Shown in pieces: positions 1-10,600 of a stretch of DNA of 64,000 nt; within the stretch, counting starts at the first letter, position 1, and each line of letters starts with the position of its first letter. The stretch is taken from assembly GCA_051294375.1 (NCBI GenBank), contig CM119264.1, positions 15,216,682 through 15,280,681 of the forward strand. The letters run 5' to 3'. Both the position numbers and the translations under genes were made by a program. Source of the stretch: Paraspadella gotoi (taxonomy: Eukaryota; Chaetognatha). A model generated the notes under the pieces. It was not told the DNA's origin. It saw nothing but the letters and a program-made list of their open reading frames with translations, and searched no databases.

Positions 1-264
1 AATGACCCGACCTTATCAATCTAACCTTTCATTTGTTCATAACCAAGGGGGGCCAGCTCATTTTTGAGCTCTTTCTTATTACTTGAAATTTCCCTTTTCC
101 TAATTACTTAGCTATCCCTCACTAACAATAAATATTTCACATTTCTGAACTTCTATTTCATTTCACTAATTTATTATGTAGCTAATTGTTGATATTATTC
201 ATTATTAAAGTTTACCAAATTTTAACATTGTTGTACATTTCATAATGTAATATATTTTCAGGCA

Positions 265-310
<46 letters not shown>

Positions 311-540
311 CAATTTCTTTTCACAAACTATCTCTGTCCTCACCTTCACCTGTCCCTAATAAAAAACTGAACACTATCCTTTCTCTCAAACTCTGTGTTG
401 GAAACTTTGCTCTGTCTCTCTCTCTCTCTCTCTCTCTTTCTTTATGCACAAAATTCTCTTCAAATTCACAAATTGAATTGGCGCTGAAGAAGACTTGCGT
501 GAGTCGAAACATGTCCGTTTCACTATGAAATGAAAATTCG
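1..540 (+). mobile_element. Hammerhead-bearing Penelope-like repeat, one arm
   Basis: A GA/CT-rich interspersed repeat. It opens with a block around TCATTTTTGAGCTC that matches the centre of the palindromic copy at 55.6-56.6 kb, continues through two (CT)n tracts (about 266-306 and 415-437) separated by a conserved block, and ends in a hammerhead motif at 484-515. The order matches the right arm at 56.1-56.57 kb. Its left end lies outside the window and its right end abuts a 25-N gap. No protein is encoded. I assign it to the Penelope-like class because such ribozymes are known from Penelope-like long terminal repeats; no reverse transcriptase is present to confirm this. Confidence 0.7.
484..515 (+). 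ncRNA. Hammerhead ribozyme motif, copy 1
   Basis: Core CTGAAGA (position 7 of the core is free to vary), stem II GACT...AGTC with a short loop, then GAAAC and ATGTC. The stem III bases CATG are self-complementary, as in dimer-acting hammerheads of Penelope-like elements, and GTC would be the cleavage triplet. Compared with the copy at 42,202 the stem II bases differ on both sides while pairing is kept. Confidence 0.75.
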
Positions 541-565
541 NNNNNNNNNNNNNNNNNNNNNNNNN
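541..565. other. Assembly gap of exactly 25 N
   Basis: Exactly 25 N, the same length as two other gaps in the window (7275-7299, 20924-20948), so a fixed-size placeholder and not a measured distance. The start of the neighbouring LTR (567) directly follows it. Confidence 0.95.
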
Positions 566-566
566 G

Positions 567-1357
567 TGTACGGAAAATAACTTATTCTCTAATATTTCGA
601 GTAAATTTGCCAGCTTCTCTACTTTCCCGTTGTCTTTGCCTCTTTATACAGACATCCGATAAATGGCCTTCATTGCTGCGATGACACGAACATCTTTAGG
701 CTTTTTCTCTTTTGTTTCTACTTAAGTAACAGATCTCGAAGGCAGTGTACAGCTGATTCTGATGGTGTGCCCGTGATTTAGATTAGATTTCGATTAAGAT
801 CTTATCGAATTCTACCCAGTGGCATCTTCAGATCTCAACGTTGTCACTGGGTTTTTAGTTCTTTTCAAGAGCATTAGAAACTCTCTTATCAGATATCTCG
901 AAGCTTATTCTTTTGTGTGATCGCTGGTTTGGTGGACTTTTTCTATGAGAGAAAGCATTCTCTATTTTTGTATATTATTGGCTTCAGAAACACAGTAAGA
1001 AAGACACTTTAAAATTTATATATATTTGCTGAGTTTGTAATAAATGTTTGTTATTCTTTGCCAGGACTTCTAACAGACAATTGCTACAACTCCAACGACT
1101 CTACAATCAAGCTACGAACCCTTCAACGACTTTACAAGCCTACTCTACAACATTTCGTCAGTCTGGGCTTAGTTGGACAGTCGTCATTTCGCCATTCGCC
1201 GACGTCGTCTACTGAGCACTTGTCTCAGCATCTCCAGGCGTCGGACCCGGCCATCGCTCTCTTCGCGCCATTTAAACCCAATCCATCTGGTTGAATCGCA
1301 GAATAGTCAGCATTAGAATTCAAAGACGCCACTTTCTCCGAACTATATTCAAAAACA
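567..1357 (+). mobile_element. LTR of retrotransposon family L1s (5' LTR)
   Basis: Homologous along its length to the reverse complements of 24192-24980 and 27798-28534, which are solo LTRs with 5-bp target duplications. It begins TGTACGG (TGTTACG in the others) and ends TTCAAAAACA, giving TG...CA termini. An AATAAA polyadenylation-type signal lies near 1040. Unlike the two solo copies it is followed by GC-rich, apparently retroelement-derived sequence, so it is read as the 5' LTR of a partial element. Confidence 0.7.
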
Positions 1358-2830
1358 TAGAATCCTCGTTGCGGGAAACACCTCTCAAGTGCTTCGTCTA
1401 TTAAGCTCATCCCGCGAGTTGGCGACTCCACCGGAAAAGATCCACCTGCCGTCATCTCTAGCGAACTGAGTCGACTTGTCCATCAATCGAAGCCCTTGCC
1501 ACGGCCTCGACGACGAAGGATCCGCGGCAGCCTCGCTGCTGTCATTGCGATTACGCTCCTCGACTACGCGACGCCACGGCGCGCGAATTGGACACGTCGA
1601 CGATTGTTCACCCGGCTCTATCTCGAAACTGCAGTGAGATGGGAAGTCCGGTTTCGACTGGTTTATTCTTCGTCTTGCGTCGCGGCGCCACCTGATCTTC
1701 GCGAAGCCTCCTCGACTTCAACGCCTCTTTAAATCCATCTGGCGCGACGAATAGAACGGGAAGAAAAAGCGCCCACATCAAAAATACGTCGAAGCTCGAG
1801 TCCGAACAGCCTTCAAGGAACTCCCTTCGCTCTTTGTGGATTCGCCCTCTTTGTTAAGACGAATCACTCGCGCTAGTGCCAAAGAGAAACATCGACGACA
1901 TTAAGACGGCCGGGCTGATACCCCTCCAACTAAGCCACCGCAAGATATCCGACAACCTTCTTCACAACGGCGACAACCCTTTTCCCGACATCAAGACCCT
2001 TCAGAATAAACCTCCTTCAGAACCTCAACGTCACGAGGGGTGAGCTCAAGCATTCGTACGACGGCGCCAAAGCCCTCCTGACGGAAAAAACACGGGGGCG
2101 ATCCACGCGGATAGATCATCAACAGGCAACCTTGAAACCATCTCAACGATTTGCAAGAGGTAGAGGATATAGCGTGAGCTTTCGCGAGCTCCTCGAGTCG
2201 TTCTCCAACATCCTGGTACATCTCAGCTTCGATAGCGCGGCCAATCTATTCGATCACGTTTCCTCGGTGAAAGCATAGATCGACAGACGCTCCGTACCCG
2301 GCAGCACGTATGATAACGCAGAGGAAAACGATAACGCCACCTGTCTCAGCCGCAAACCATGCCCGACACGACACCTGCGTCCAAACCCGACCATTACCTC
2401 CCTCCACCGACTCTGAAATACCTTCGAATCGCAACGTCCGCATTTTCCCGTTTGACCGTTCGGCTTTGACGATATCAGCCGCACAGAGAGAAATATCAAC
2501 TTCACCATCCAACTATCGACGACGAAGATTGGGGCTTAGCCCAATGCCAGCCGGCTGGCGCTTGCTCAGTCATCGCAGCACGGCCTTTCGGCACTCCAGG
2601 ACACTCGCCAATTCAATCTGATCGACGAAAACAGAGCCATTCAAACATCCAACTTCGCAACTTGAACATTCAAATGGTTAGCCGATATTGATGAAGCGTC
2701 TCGCGTCGGCCGCGATGGATGCGCAGGATTTTGTCCACGGAATCTTCATGGATGTCGGATTAGATTAGAGAGTTGGTGAACGGCGGAACGACTTGTGCCT
2801 GGCTGCGCCGGCCGTTGTTAAATCTCTCTT
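1358..2830 (+). pseudogene. Decayed GC-rich interior of an LTR retroelement
   Basis: Base composition switches abruptly from AT-rich to GC-rich just after the LTR and back at about 2830. Conceptual translations are rich in Arg, Pro and Ser with many stops and no intact reading frame. I cannot recognise protease, reverse transcriptase or integrase motifs. Position directly after an LTR and composition like the Gypsy element at 4.6-7.0 kb suggest a gag-proximal remnant. The largest open stretches (1496-1732, 2310-2621) show no recognisable domain and are not proposed as genes. Confidence 0.45.
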
Positions 2831-3024
2831 CAAACTTTGTTCTAAATAAAAATTTTAAAAAAATTAGTTTAAAAATTTATTATTTTCTAAGAATATTACT
2901 ATAAATATATTGTAAATAATGATGCTGTTCCCCAAAAAATACAAGCAAAATATTTTTTGTACTTTTTAATCATACGATCTTACTTCATAATTGTTAACAT
3001 AGAATCAATAATTAGTTAACATTT

Positions 3025-3290
3025 TTTAAATAATTGGTTATCATCGCATCAATAATTGGTTATCATCGCATTAATAATTGGTTATCATCGCATCAATTAT
3101 TGATTATTATCGCATCAATAATTAGTTATCATTGCATCAATAATCAAATATTATTACAAATCAATTATTATTATTATATCAATCAATTATTATATCAAAG
3201 TATTACATCAATTAATTACTATTACATCAATCAATTACTATTATATCAATCAATTACTATTATATTAATAATTTGTTATCGCATCAATCA
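3025..3290 (+). repeat. Minisatellite, ~20-bp ATCATCGCATCAAT unit
   Basis: Tandem, diverging copies of a roughly 20-bp unit built on ATCATCGCATCAAT plus AATTGGTT or AATTACT. The same unit occurs at 22.86-23.03, 29.58-29.70, 38.48-38.60 and 62.72-62.96 kb, usually beside GA/CT tracts, so it is probably the internal array of one dispersed element. The open frame through it is repeat-derived (Ile/Asn/Tyr-rich) and not a gene. Confidence 0.8.
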
Positions 3291-3456
3291 TTCAGTTTTT
3301 TTCGGATTTTTTTATTAATTTTCTTTGATAGTAACGTCTGGCGAGATCTCTATACTTTTAAGTTTTTTTATATGAGTATATAATGACTGATGCGATGGTC
3401 TTTTTTTAAATTAATTGAGCTTAAATTTTAAGCTCAGTTAAATTTTTAAATCTCAG

Positions 3457-3618
3457 ACTTTCTCTGATGAGCAAGCGGCCCTGTTAATGGACTTACAACG
3501 ACTGAATCGTATCAGCAATGAACTTGAGGCTGAGATATCGAGGACGCAGAATAAAATCAAGGATGAGACGTCGATGAGGACCCAGAGGGACTTGAGACTA
3601 ACTGAAGCCGACAAAGAG
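3457..3618 (+). CDS. CCDC146-like coiled-coil protein, exon a
   Basis: A 54-codon exon, phase 0 at both ends, bounded by acceptor TCTCAG and donor GAG|GTTTGA. It encodes a heptad-like, charged helix (residues such as LMDLQRLNRISNELEAEISR) typical of a long coiled coil. Alone it would not be assignable. It belongs to the gene because it splices in frame to 3801-3992 and on to 4058-4258, whose sequence resembles the C-terminal third of CCDC146. CCDC146 is a centriole and axoneme-associated coiled-coil protein needed for sperm flagella in mammals; a cytoskeletal role here is inferred from family knowledge. The upstream exons, including the start codon, were not found in the preceding 3.4 kb, so they lie left of the window or are too short to recognise. 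Confidence 0.6.
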
Positions 3619-3800
3619 GTTTGACGATGTTAAGTTAACCCAATTTCATGGAGAGGAAAGGAGAGAAAGAGACAGAGCGCCTAAATACCTCGTTTTGAAT
3701 AATGTATCGTTATACATACCTAAAAAAAAATTTTATAATTTACAGATAGATGTAGGATAGCAACATCGTATGTAGTCTACAATATACGTTTTTTTGTCAG

Positions 3801-3992
3801 CACCATCGTTATGTGGCGAAAATTGAATTACTAGAGTCACGTTTGGCGACTTCGACAGCGACGGACACCGCTTGTGCGGATGAGCTGGACCTACTCCAAG
3901 TGGAAAAGTTGGAGCTGCTGAGATGTATGCAACACCACCGGAATATGTTGTCGGAAAAGGACAAGTTAGGACAAGAGATTCTTCAGCTTAAG
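3801..3992 (+). CDS. CCDC146-like coiled-coil protein, exon b
   Basis: A 64-codon exon, phase 0, opened by a good pyrimidine-rich acceptor (TTTTTTTGTCAG). It encodes a coiled coil that includes the run ELDLLQVEKLELL and ends at QLK. Continuity with exon c requires the exon to stop at 3992. However, the next bases are GAAAGATGA: a GA dinucleotide where GT is expected, followed by an in-frame stop if read through. The sequence around the junction (AAG|GAAAGA) is one base away from a consensus AAG|GTAAGA donor, so a point mutation, a base-call error or a rare GA-AG intron of 65 bp would each explain it. If the change is real and unspliced, the protein would end here. Confidence 0.6.
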
Positions 3993-4057
3993 GAAAGATG
4001 AAAGCTTAGACAAGCTTTATTTAACCGATCAGAATAAAATCAAAAATAACTTAACAG

Positions 4058-4258
4058 GAACAGCTAGACCAATGTCTGCGCTCTAAAGATAAACTCGAGA
4101 AAACCATCGAAATAGTGGAATCTGATAAGAACCGAATTCGAGAATTAAAAGATTCCGACGCTGGAGAAGACCAACTGCTGGTGAAGTTGCGGAAGGTCGA
4201 AGACCAATTAGCAAACAAGGATGAACAGTTGATGGAAAAAGAATTGTTGCTACAACAG
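4058..4258 (+). CDS. CCDC146-like coiled-coil protein, exon c
   Basis: A 67-codon exon, phase 0, after acceptor TTAACAG. It ends in KVEDQLANKDEQLMEKELLL, strikingly like the LELQLAKKEEKLLEKDFIYE stretch of vertebrate CCDC146, and is preceded by a Q-C-x-D/K helix in the same relative place. In that family the next residues are V-S/D-R-L-T, and exon d (9567 or 15779) begins VDRLT, so the junction after QQ at 4258 is well supported. The donor reads CAG|GCGGGT, a GC donor, which is a known minor class but is the second non-GT donor in a row. The following intron has received a Gypsy element in the same orientation. Confidence 0.72.
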
Positions 4259-4363
4259 GCGGGTTTCGCTTGATATTTTTCTCTATTCGTTCTAACAATA
4301 AAATTCTTAATATTTAGGTATGACCAATACAAAAATTATCCATTCACTCAATAAATAAGCTAT

Positions 4364-4574
4364 TGTGGACGAGCAACTACAACACGCAACCTCGGTCAAA
4401 ACTGAACTTACCAATTTTACCCTCAATGGTTTTCCCTCATTCTTTTTGTGGTCAAACTTTGACCTTGTAAATACCCATTGTTATAGACTTTGCATATAAG
4501 TTTTTGACTGTTAATGTTATTAACCTTGTTGAAGAATAAATTCAATTCTTATTCTGAAACTTGTTGCGTCCACA
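4364..4574 (+). mobile_element. 5' LTR of the Gypsy (CsRn1-type) element
   Basis: A 211-bp LTR with perfect inverted termini: TGTGGACG at the left end and CGTCCACA at the right. An AATAAA signal sits near 4535, upstream of the right end. A primer-binding-like TGGTGAGTCC follows two bases after the LTR and a gag frame starts 85 bp later. No matching 3' LTR is present near 7 kb, so the element is truncated. Confidence 0.8.
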
Positions 4575-4576
4575 CG

Positions 4577-4590
4577 TGGTGAGTCCGGTG
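4577..4590 (+). other. Primer binding site of the Gypsy element
   Basis: TGGTGAGTCCGGTG begins with the TGG expected opposite a tRNA CCA end and lies 2 bp after the LTR. CsRn1-type elements have a similar TGGTGAC-type site; which tRNA pairs was not tested. Confidence 0.55.
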
Positions 4591-4658
4591 AAAAAAAAAC
4601 AAAAACAAACAAAACAAAAAAAAACACAAAGCATCTCTGAACTCATTTTTTCTTTTTG

Positions 4659-5705
4659 ATGTCCCGTCCTCCAACGCACGCGGACAAAGAAGAAGAGACA
4701 ATGCCAGTAACGACTCGCAATGCATCCCATTCCGACGGCACCGCATCCTCATCTGCCCCAAATCTCGAAAACAAAATCGAAAAACTTTTCGAAATGATTT
4801 ACGAGTTGAACTTCAAATTTGCCTCGATCAGTGAGAGACCAAACTCCCCTTCAGCAGACGCAAGCACAGCTTCAACGGATTTGCCTTCCCCAGCGGAAGA
4901 CAACGGCGCCGGCGACGCCGCCCCCGCAGAGGACGCCACCCGCCCTCGTCCTCCGACGCCCCTGCAAGAAGACAAAATCCAAAACTGACGACCTTTGACC
5001 CCGACCACATCGAGGAGTGGTTGGACCACACCACAGTTGAATTCGGCGCCACCGGCGTCACCAATCCAAAGGAGAAGGCGCACATCCTCTGCGCCATTCC
5101 CATCGCCCGTCACCGCCTGATTCCTCACGCCCTGCGCGAGGACAAAGGTCCCGACGCCCACAACAACCTTGTCGCCCATTTGAAAAAGATGTATGGTGAA
5201 GACCCCAACCGGCGCGCTGCAAAGGCGTTGAAGATGACGTCTTTAAAATGCATCACTACCGCTCAACATTATTCTGCGATCGTCGCCGTCCTCAAAGGCC
5301 TCACCATCGACCACATCAAGGCCACCATCTTGGCTGCCGCCCTTCCTCAGAGCGTGAAAGAACATGCTGTCAGGAAGGACAAGATGCCTGTCGTCATCGC
5401 CAAAGACGGCGATGAGTTCTTCCTCCCGTCCGACCAACTCCGCAGCTCCACTTTTGCCTCAACCTCGGTGAACTCCATCACCTCCATTTAGGTCATCAGT
5501 TGACGCCAACGACGCCGCCATCTGTTACGCGAACGAAATTCGACGACCGCCACCGCGCTCAATGCAGCTCCCCTTTACGCAGCAACGTCAACAGCAGCAA
5601 TCTTGATGCCCCGCTCCCCGCCACACCGCGAACCGCCTATGGGCGAATCTAAGTGTTTCTACCTCTACAATTTCGGCACCAAAGCTTTCAAATGCCACGG
5701 GACTA
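4659..5705 (+). pseudogene. Gypsy gag, frameshifted
   Basis: Structural polyprotein remnant of a Ty3/Gypsy retrotransposon. The ATG at 4659 opens a charged N-terminus; the frame breaks near 4985 and resumes with FDPDHIEEWL, a capsid-type opening, running to a stop at 5489. After further breaks a stretch at 5608-5703 reads CFYLYNFGTKAFKC, which resembles the Cys/His motif (C-x-Y-H-x...FG-x-KA-x-x-C) that replaces the usual zinc knuckle in the CsRn1 clade; the His appears lost. Codon and base use is GC-rich, unlike the surrounding intron. At least two frameshifts make it non-functional. Confidence 0.75.
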
Positions 5706-5734
5706 ATCGTGACGACCGAAACGTCAATTCTTTC

Positions 5735-6179
5735 TAGTGCGTCACCCCGACGCCGACCTGGAGTGCCTCGTCGACAGCGGCTCCTAGGCGACGCTCATCC
5801 CCGCCTCTGCAGCTGACCGCGCCGCCGCTAAAGCGGATCCTGCCGCCGTTGAGGCGTCGCTCGCCAACGCCCCGCCATTCCGCGCCGCCAATGACACGCC
5901 CATCGAAACTTTCGGCAACCGAGAAATGGGGATTCGATTGGGAAAACGCGTTTTCCCTTATCTCGTCATCATTGTCGTCGTCGCCACGCCCATTCTCGGC
6001 GCCGATTTTTTGACGGAACACCATCTCGGCGTTGATCATCAACGTCGTATTCTCCTCGACCAATACATGATCATTTCTGGCCATGCCCACGACGCCGCCT
6101 CCGCCGCAGTGCCGCCCCGCGTTATGCACGTCCGCGTCGCCTACTCTGTGCTTCTTGACGAGCGATCGAAACTCGCGTA
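5735..6179 (+). pseudogene. Gypsy aspartic protease region, interrupted
   Basis: Begins ADLECLVDSGS, the retroviral-type protease active-site motif (D-S/T-G), followed immediately by an in-frame TAG at about 5787 and then an open stretch containing the flap-side motif ILGADFL and the LxVDxxxRxL block that normally ends this protease. The arrangement is standard for Gypsy pol N-termini. The stop inside the active-site loop makes it inactive. Confidence 0.75.
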
Positions 6180-6181
6180 AC

Positions 6182-6968
6182 TCGTCTTTAACTCTGCGCC
6201 GCCCAAGCACGGCGTCGGGCACCATATACCGACGAAAAGTCTGCCCGTTTTCACTCGCGCCCGCCCCCGATTCCAGTCACATGAGGAGCACCAGGAGGAT
6301 CTCAAACGCGTCTTCAATGCCCTCGCCAATAACGGCCTCATCGTCAATCGCGCCAAATGCGTCTTCGGCGCCTCCAGCCTCGAGTTTCTCAGCCACAACG
6401 TCGACGAAGATGGCATCCGCCCACTGCCGGCTAAAGTGGAGGCGCTGCGGGCGATGGCAACGCCCACTTCCGTCAAGGAACTTCAACGTTTCCTTTTTTT
6501 TTTCAACTATTATCGCCGCTTAGTTTCTCACGCCGCTCATCATCTTGACCTTCTCCTCGAAGTCCTTCGCGGAAAACCGCGCGCGCTCAAATGGGCGGCG
6601 CCACAAGACGCCGCCTTCAAGGCAAATAAAGACGCCGTCGCCGATGCGACCATGCTGGTCCATCCAATTGACGGTGCTCCTCTCGCCTTCACCGTCCACG
6701 CCTCCGATGTCGCCGTTGGCGTCGTTCTCGAACAGCTCGTCGATGGCCAATGGCAGCCTCTGGGATTCCATTCAGAGCCATTGAAACCGCAAATGTCCAC
6801 CATTTGACAAGGAGCTCCTCGCCGGCCACGCCTCAATCCACCATTTATGTTGAAGGATGCCGTTTCACGCTTTTCGGCGACAACATATCGCTCGTCTCGG
6901 CGCTGCGGAAGAATACCGATCCTCACACCATTTAACACACCTACCAGTTGGCGGGCATCGCCTAATTG
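6182..6968 (+). pseudogene. Gypsy pol with reverse-transcriptase core deleted, RNase H remnant
   Basis: One frame runs from about 6182 to a stop at 6807. It starts with the GHHIPTKSLPVFTRARP linker that precedes reverse transcriptase, but then jumps directly to HEEHQEDLKRVFNAL, the thumb-proximal block that normally lies far downstream. The fingers and palm, including the catalytic YxDD box, are missing, so an internal deletion occurred. The thumb (VKELQRFL...NYYRR) and RNase H opening (FTVHASDVAVGVVLEQ) follow; RNase H continues after frameshifts to about 6968 (ALRKNTDPHT...QLAGIA). No integrase follows. Confidence 0.78.
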
Positions 6969-6989
6969 CTGCAGGGTTAGAGAGGGCAT

Positions 6990-7649
6990 CGGTTGCTAAT
7001 CATCTTTCAAGAGGTCACTACCTGACACATTGAATGGTGGTTGGGGTAGCCCTCCACGTTTTTGACCAGAGAATCGTCGTGAAACAGGATTCGTCCTCCT
7101 TCATGGTTCAAAGAAGGTTCCAGCGACTCAATTATTTAGATTACTTCTTTGATCATGCTTGTAAACCTTGCTATATTTAGAGCTCTTTGTTTCTTATTTT
7201 TGACTGGGGATGAGCATCGTTTCTAAACAACTCATGTTTTATATCAAATTTGGTAGCGTTCGATAGACAATTGCNNNNNNNNNNNNNNNNNNNNNNNNNA
7301 AACATTATCTTACATGCATAATTTATCATAATCCGACAATCCGTTCGAAAAGTAATCGCCAAAAAGCAATCGCAAAAATCGCTCTTCAAACCGATCAACT
7401 TTCGCTTAAAATCGAGCTCGTTTTGATCCAACAAAGATTAGTACTATGCGAAGTACTAACTTTAGAACCGGCGCACAGTAAGATCCTGGCCTAAAATTTT
7501 CAAGAAAAATCCCATTCAGTTAAAAATATTTTTTTATTATATATTAATTATAAGAATAATTTTTAAAAATTTATTTAAATATTAAAATATTAAAAAATAA
7601 TTTTATATATTTTAAATAAAATAAAATAAAATTATTTTATAATAAATAT
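6990..7649. other. Intronic filler with 25-N gap at 7275-7299
   Basis: No gene seen. The Gypsy remnant fades out, a 25-N placeholder gap follows, and the sequence becomes A/T-only low complexity from about 7500. The short frame spanning the gap on the minus strand has no recognisable motif. Confidence 0.6.
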
Positions 7650-8060
7650 ATATTATTATCAGATTATATAATAATAATAATAATAATAAACAAAATAATT
7701 ATAATTAAAAAATAAAATTAAAAAATAAATATCTTATATTTTATTTATTATTTATATATTATTATTAATATTATTATTATTAAATCAAAATAAAAAAATT
7801 AAAATTTTTTTTGATTTATTATATTTAATATAATTATTATATTTTATTAAAATTAAAATTTTATTTTAATCTTATATTTTTTAATTAATATCATGATAAA
7901 AAAAATTGTCACAGTTAGCAAATAATTCAAGGTATTTATGTAAAATATAATTTTTATATATATACTTTTTAATATTAGTATTACCTTTTTTCGATTGAAT
8001 AAAAAAAGTTTATTTAATACAATATATTATATTTTATATAAATATTTTATATATAATATA
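7500..8060. repeat. A/T-only low-complexity block, unit 1
   Basis: Almost pure A and T with (ATA)n and (AAT)n runs. The part from about 7650 is repeated at 14.5-14.92 kb, so this low-complexity DNA marks the left edge of the tandem duplication. Confidence 0.8.
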
Positions 8061-8063
8061 AAA

Positions 8064-8700
8064 TTCAGCTCCTTTATTTTATGATGCTAGTGCGGAGTAC
8101 AATAAGTATTCCCCGACTCTAATACTTAAGGGAGTGGTCTTTTCATACAATTGAAACATTCTTTGAAATATTTTCCACTTCATTGATAGGGAAGCCAGGT
8201 ACTCTGGAGTGAATAAACGAAACTGTGAGAGAGTCTTGATTGAAAGCTTGCAGGGACCTGTATGTTCATTATCTTGTAAGAGTGATGGAGGCCTTAAACC
8301 ACCAAGCCTGTCCAAAGTCAGGGGCAAGATAGCTTATTTATTAAATGAATGGATAATTTTTATATTGGTGTACCAATTTTATAAAATTCAGCTCCTTGTA
8401 TTTTGATGCTAGTGCGGAGTATACAATAAGTATTCCCGATCTAATACTTTAAGGGAGTGGTCTTTCATACAATTGAAACATTCTTTGAATATTTTCCACT
8501 TCATTGATAGGGAAGCCAGGTACTCTGGAGTGAATAAACGAGACTGTGAGAGAGTCTTGATTGAAAGCTTGCAGGGACTGCTATGTTATTATCTTGTAAG
8601 AGTGATGGAGGCCTTTAAACCACCAAGCCTGTCCAAAGTCAGGGCAAGATAGCTTATTATTAAATGAATGGATATTTTTTATATTGGTTGTACCAATTTC
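8064..8700. repeat. Two tandem ~320-bp repeats present only in unit 1
   Basis: Two near-identical copies side by side (about 8064-8385 and 8386-8700), sharing landmarks such as GGGAAGCCAGGTACTCTGG and GTGATGGAGGCC. About 220 bp of the same unit recurs at 9258-9480 and 15470-15690, immediately upstream of CCDC146-like exon d. Unit 2 of the large duplication lacks this block at the corresponding point (about 14910). I do not recognise the family. Confidence 0.75.
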
Positions 8701-9257
8701 ATAATAAGATAAAAAATTTTAAAAATTATTTTTCTACATTTGGGATCACAAGCAACACTGTGCGACAATTTTTGTTTTTAATGAATTTTTTATTATATGA
8801 GAAAACGCTTTGAATTGGGGAAGCCCGGGGGGCGCCAGTCATACCTGATTTGAATAGTTAAAATCAATACAGTTTCTGGTCAATTGTGTTCAAATTGAAA
8901 AAAATGAAGGCTTGACTATGCAATTTTCACCTAAAAAAACAGTTCATTTGATTGCTTTATCAAGTAATTAAGATTGGCAAGAATTTAATTTTGCTTTTTT
9001 CATCATGTAGAGAGACAAAGGTTTCAGAAACTACTGATATGTATGATTGGTCTTTTTTACCAAGGGCCAGAGGTTTTTTTGGAAATAGGGAAAAAACGGC
9101 CTGACCAATCCATTTAAATTACCATTTTTTGGGCATGATAAAATAGGAATTTTGATCGCGTTCACTCCATTGCTTCCCAAGACGCCAAGCTTCGAAATCT
9201 GCCCATATTGACATAATTTGTTTTGGCCTTGACTATGCAGTTTTGATAGAAGTGAAA

Positions 9258-9480
9258 TATTATACCACTTTATTGATAGGGAAGCCAGGTTCACTGGGAG
9301 TGAATAAATAAGACTGTGAGAGAGTCTTGATTGAAAGCTGCAGAACCTGCTATGTTATTATCTGTAAGTGTGATGGAGGCCTTAAACCACCAAAGCCTGT
9401 CCAAAGTCAGGGACAAGATAGCTTATTTATAAATGAATGGATAATTTTTATATTGGTTGTACCAATTTCATAAAGAATCT
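9258..9480. repeat. ~220-bp repeat upstream of exon d (unit 1)
   Basis: Diverged third copy of the repeat at 8064-8700, also present in unit 2 at 15470-15690. No coding signature recognised. Confidence 0.65.
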
Positions 9481-9566
9481 GATCGAGCTTCGATTCAAAA
9501 CGATGACGCAGCCCTATTTTGACGTAATTTCCCGTAAATTTAACTAAATTTAATAAAAAAAAAAAG

Positions 9567-9681
9567 GTTGACCGACTAACGTTTCGCGCTGAACGAAAGG
9601 TCTTTGCGGACCGACCCTTAGCGACGACAACGCCAATCCATGAATCGGCTCCAAACGTCCGTCGCGTCGATGACGACAAAG
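9567..9681 (+). pseudogene. CCDC146-like exon d, unit 1 copy (frameshifted)
   Basis: Same exon as 15779-15895 but 115 bp instead of 117, having lost one G and one A in short homopolymers, which breaks the frame. The donor also differs (GGTGATG against GGTGAGTG). It begins with the VDRLT that follows exon c in family alignments. It is either a decayed duplicate or the same locus read with indel errors; because the losses are all homopolymer single bases I lean to sequence error or an uncollapsed duplicate. Confidence 0.6.
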
Positions 9682-9807
9682 GTGATGTATATATCGTATT
9701 AAATAGTGTATCAAAGAGGCTCGATTTTGATCTTAGTACCTAGGTACCTATCTCAGTCTTAACATCTAAACATCTGGCTTACCAATACCAATTGTCCGAT
9801 GTCGCAG

Positions 9808-9947
9808 ATGATGTCGATCGTGGCGGAGTTGTCCATGCGAAAGAGGAAGTACTGCGGCTGCGTCAAACAGCTACAGAACTAGAGTCACACTTCGCCAGTG
9901 TCGAGACCGAGAAGAGTGCGGTGAAGCCCTTGTGTCGAGTTCCAAAG
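9808..9947 (+). pseudogene. CCDC146-like exon e, unit 1 copy (frameshifted)
   Basis: Matches 16023-16165 but is 140 bp instead of 143, with three separate one-base losses, each in a run of identical bases (AAAA, GG, CCCC). Starts MMSIVAELSM like its partner. See the unit 2 copy for the family evidence. Confidence 0.6.
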
Positions 9948-9952
9948 GTAAA

Positions 9953-10600
9953 CGTGGAGTGACGTTGCGCATTAAGGCGTAGTAAAATTTCTATATTTAA
10001 CTTTAATTAAATTCTAAAAGTGAGGAACGATCAACATATATACTAATAAACATTTATGTAATAAAAAAATTTATAATAAATTTTACATTTACGCAGTAGG
10101 CCATATTTATACTAGTACTAATCCAATAATGTTAAAATTTTAAAATAGTTTTTTCTAAGATTTTTTTACAGATTTGAATTCGTCATAAAAAGTGATAAAA
10201 AGAAATATAACTCTTTTAGAAAGATTCCTTCATTAAGTGGGTCAAAAAATAGAAAAGCTGTATATTAAGTTGAAAATTAACTTTTATTATATTAAATATA
10301 GTTTTTTAATTTTAACCCACTAATGAAAGAATTTTCAAAATGACTTATATTTTCTTTTATCAACTTTTGATGAGGAATTCAAATATGCAAATCAAATTAA
10401 GAAAAGCCTATTTTGAAATTTTCGATTTTATAAAGATAGTACTATATATAAATATAGCTACTGCGAAAATTGAAGAACATAAAATTATTTTTTTAATAAA
10501 TTAATGTTTACTGATGGTATGTTGTTCATAATTGACATTAAAATTTTTGTGGTGTAACTTTCACTACGCCCTTATGCGCATAGCTATTCATTACGTCATA
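9953..10600. mobile_element. Non-autonomous TIR element (unit 1)
   Basis: Imperfect inverted ends: TGCGCATTAAGGCGTAGTA near 9968 against ACTACGCCCTTATGCGCA near 10563. The interior, with fragments like AAAAAGTGATAAAAAGAAATA, resembles the hAT-type elements at 45140 and 54460. No transposase. It directly follows the donor of exon e; the unit 2 copy lies at about 16171-16850. Confidence 0.55.

Noticed and set aside
2310-2621. 103-residue Arg/Ser/Thr-rich frame
   Set aside because: Inside the decayed GC-rich retroelement interior; high GC leaves chance frames and opposite-strand frames of similar length exist.
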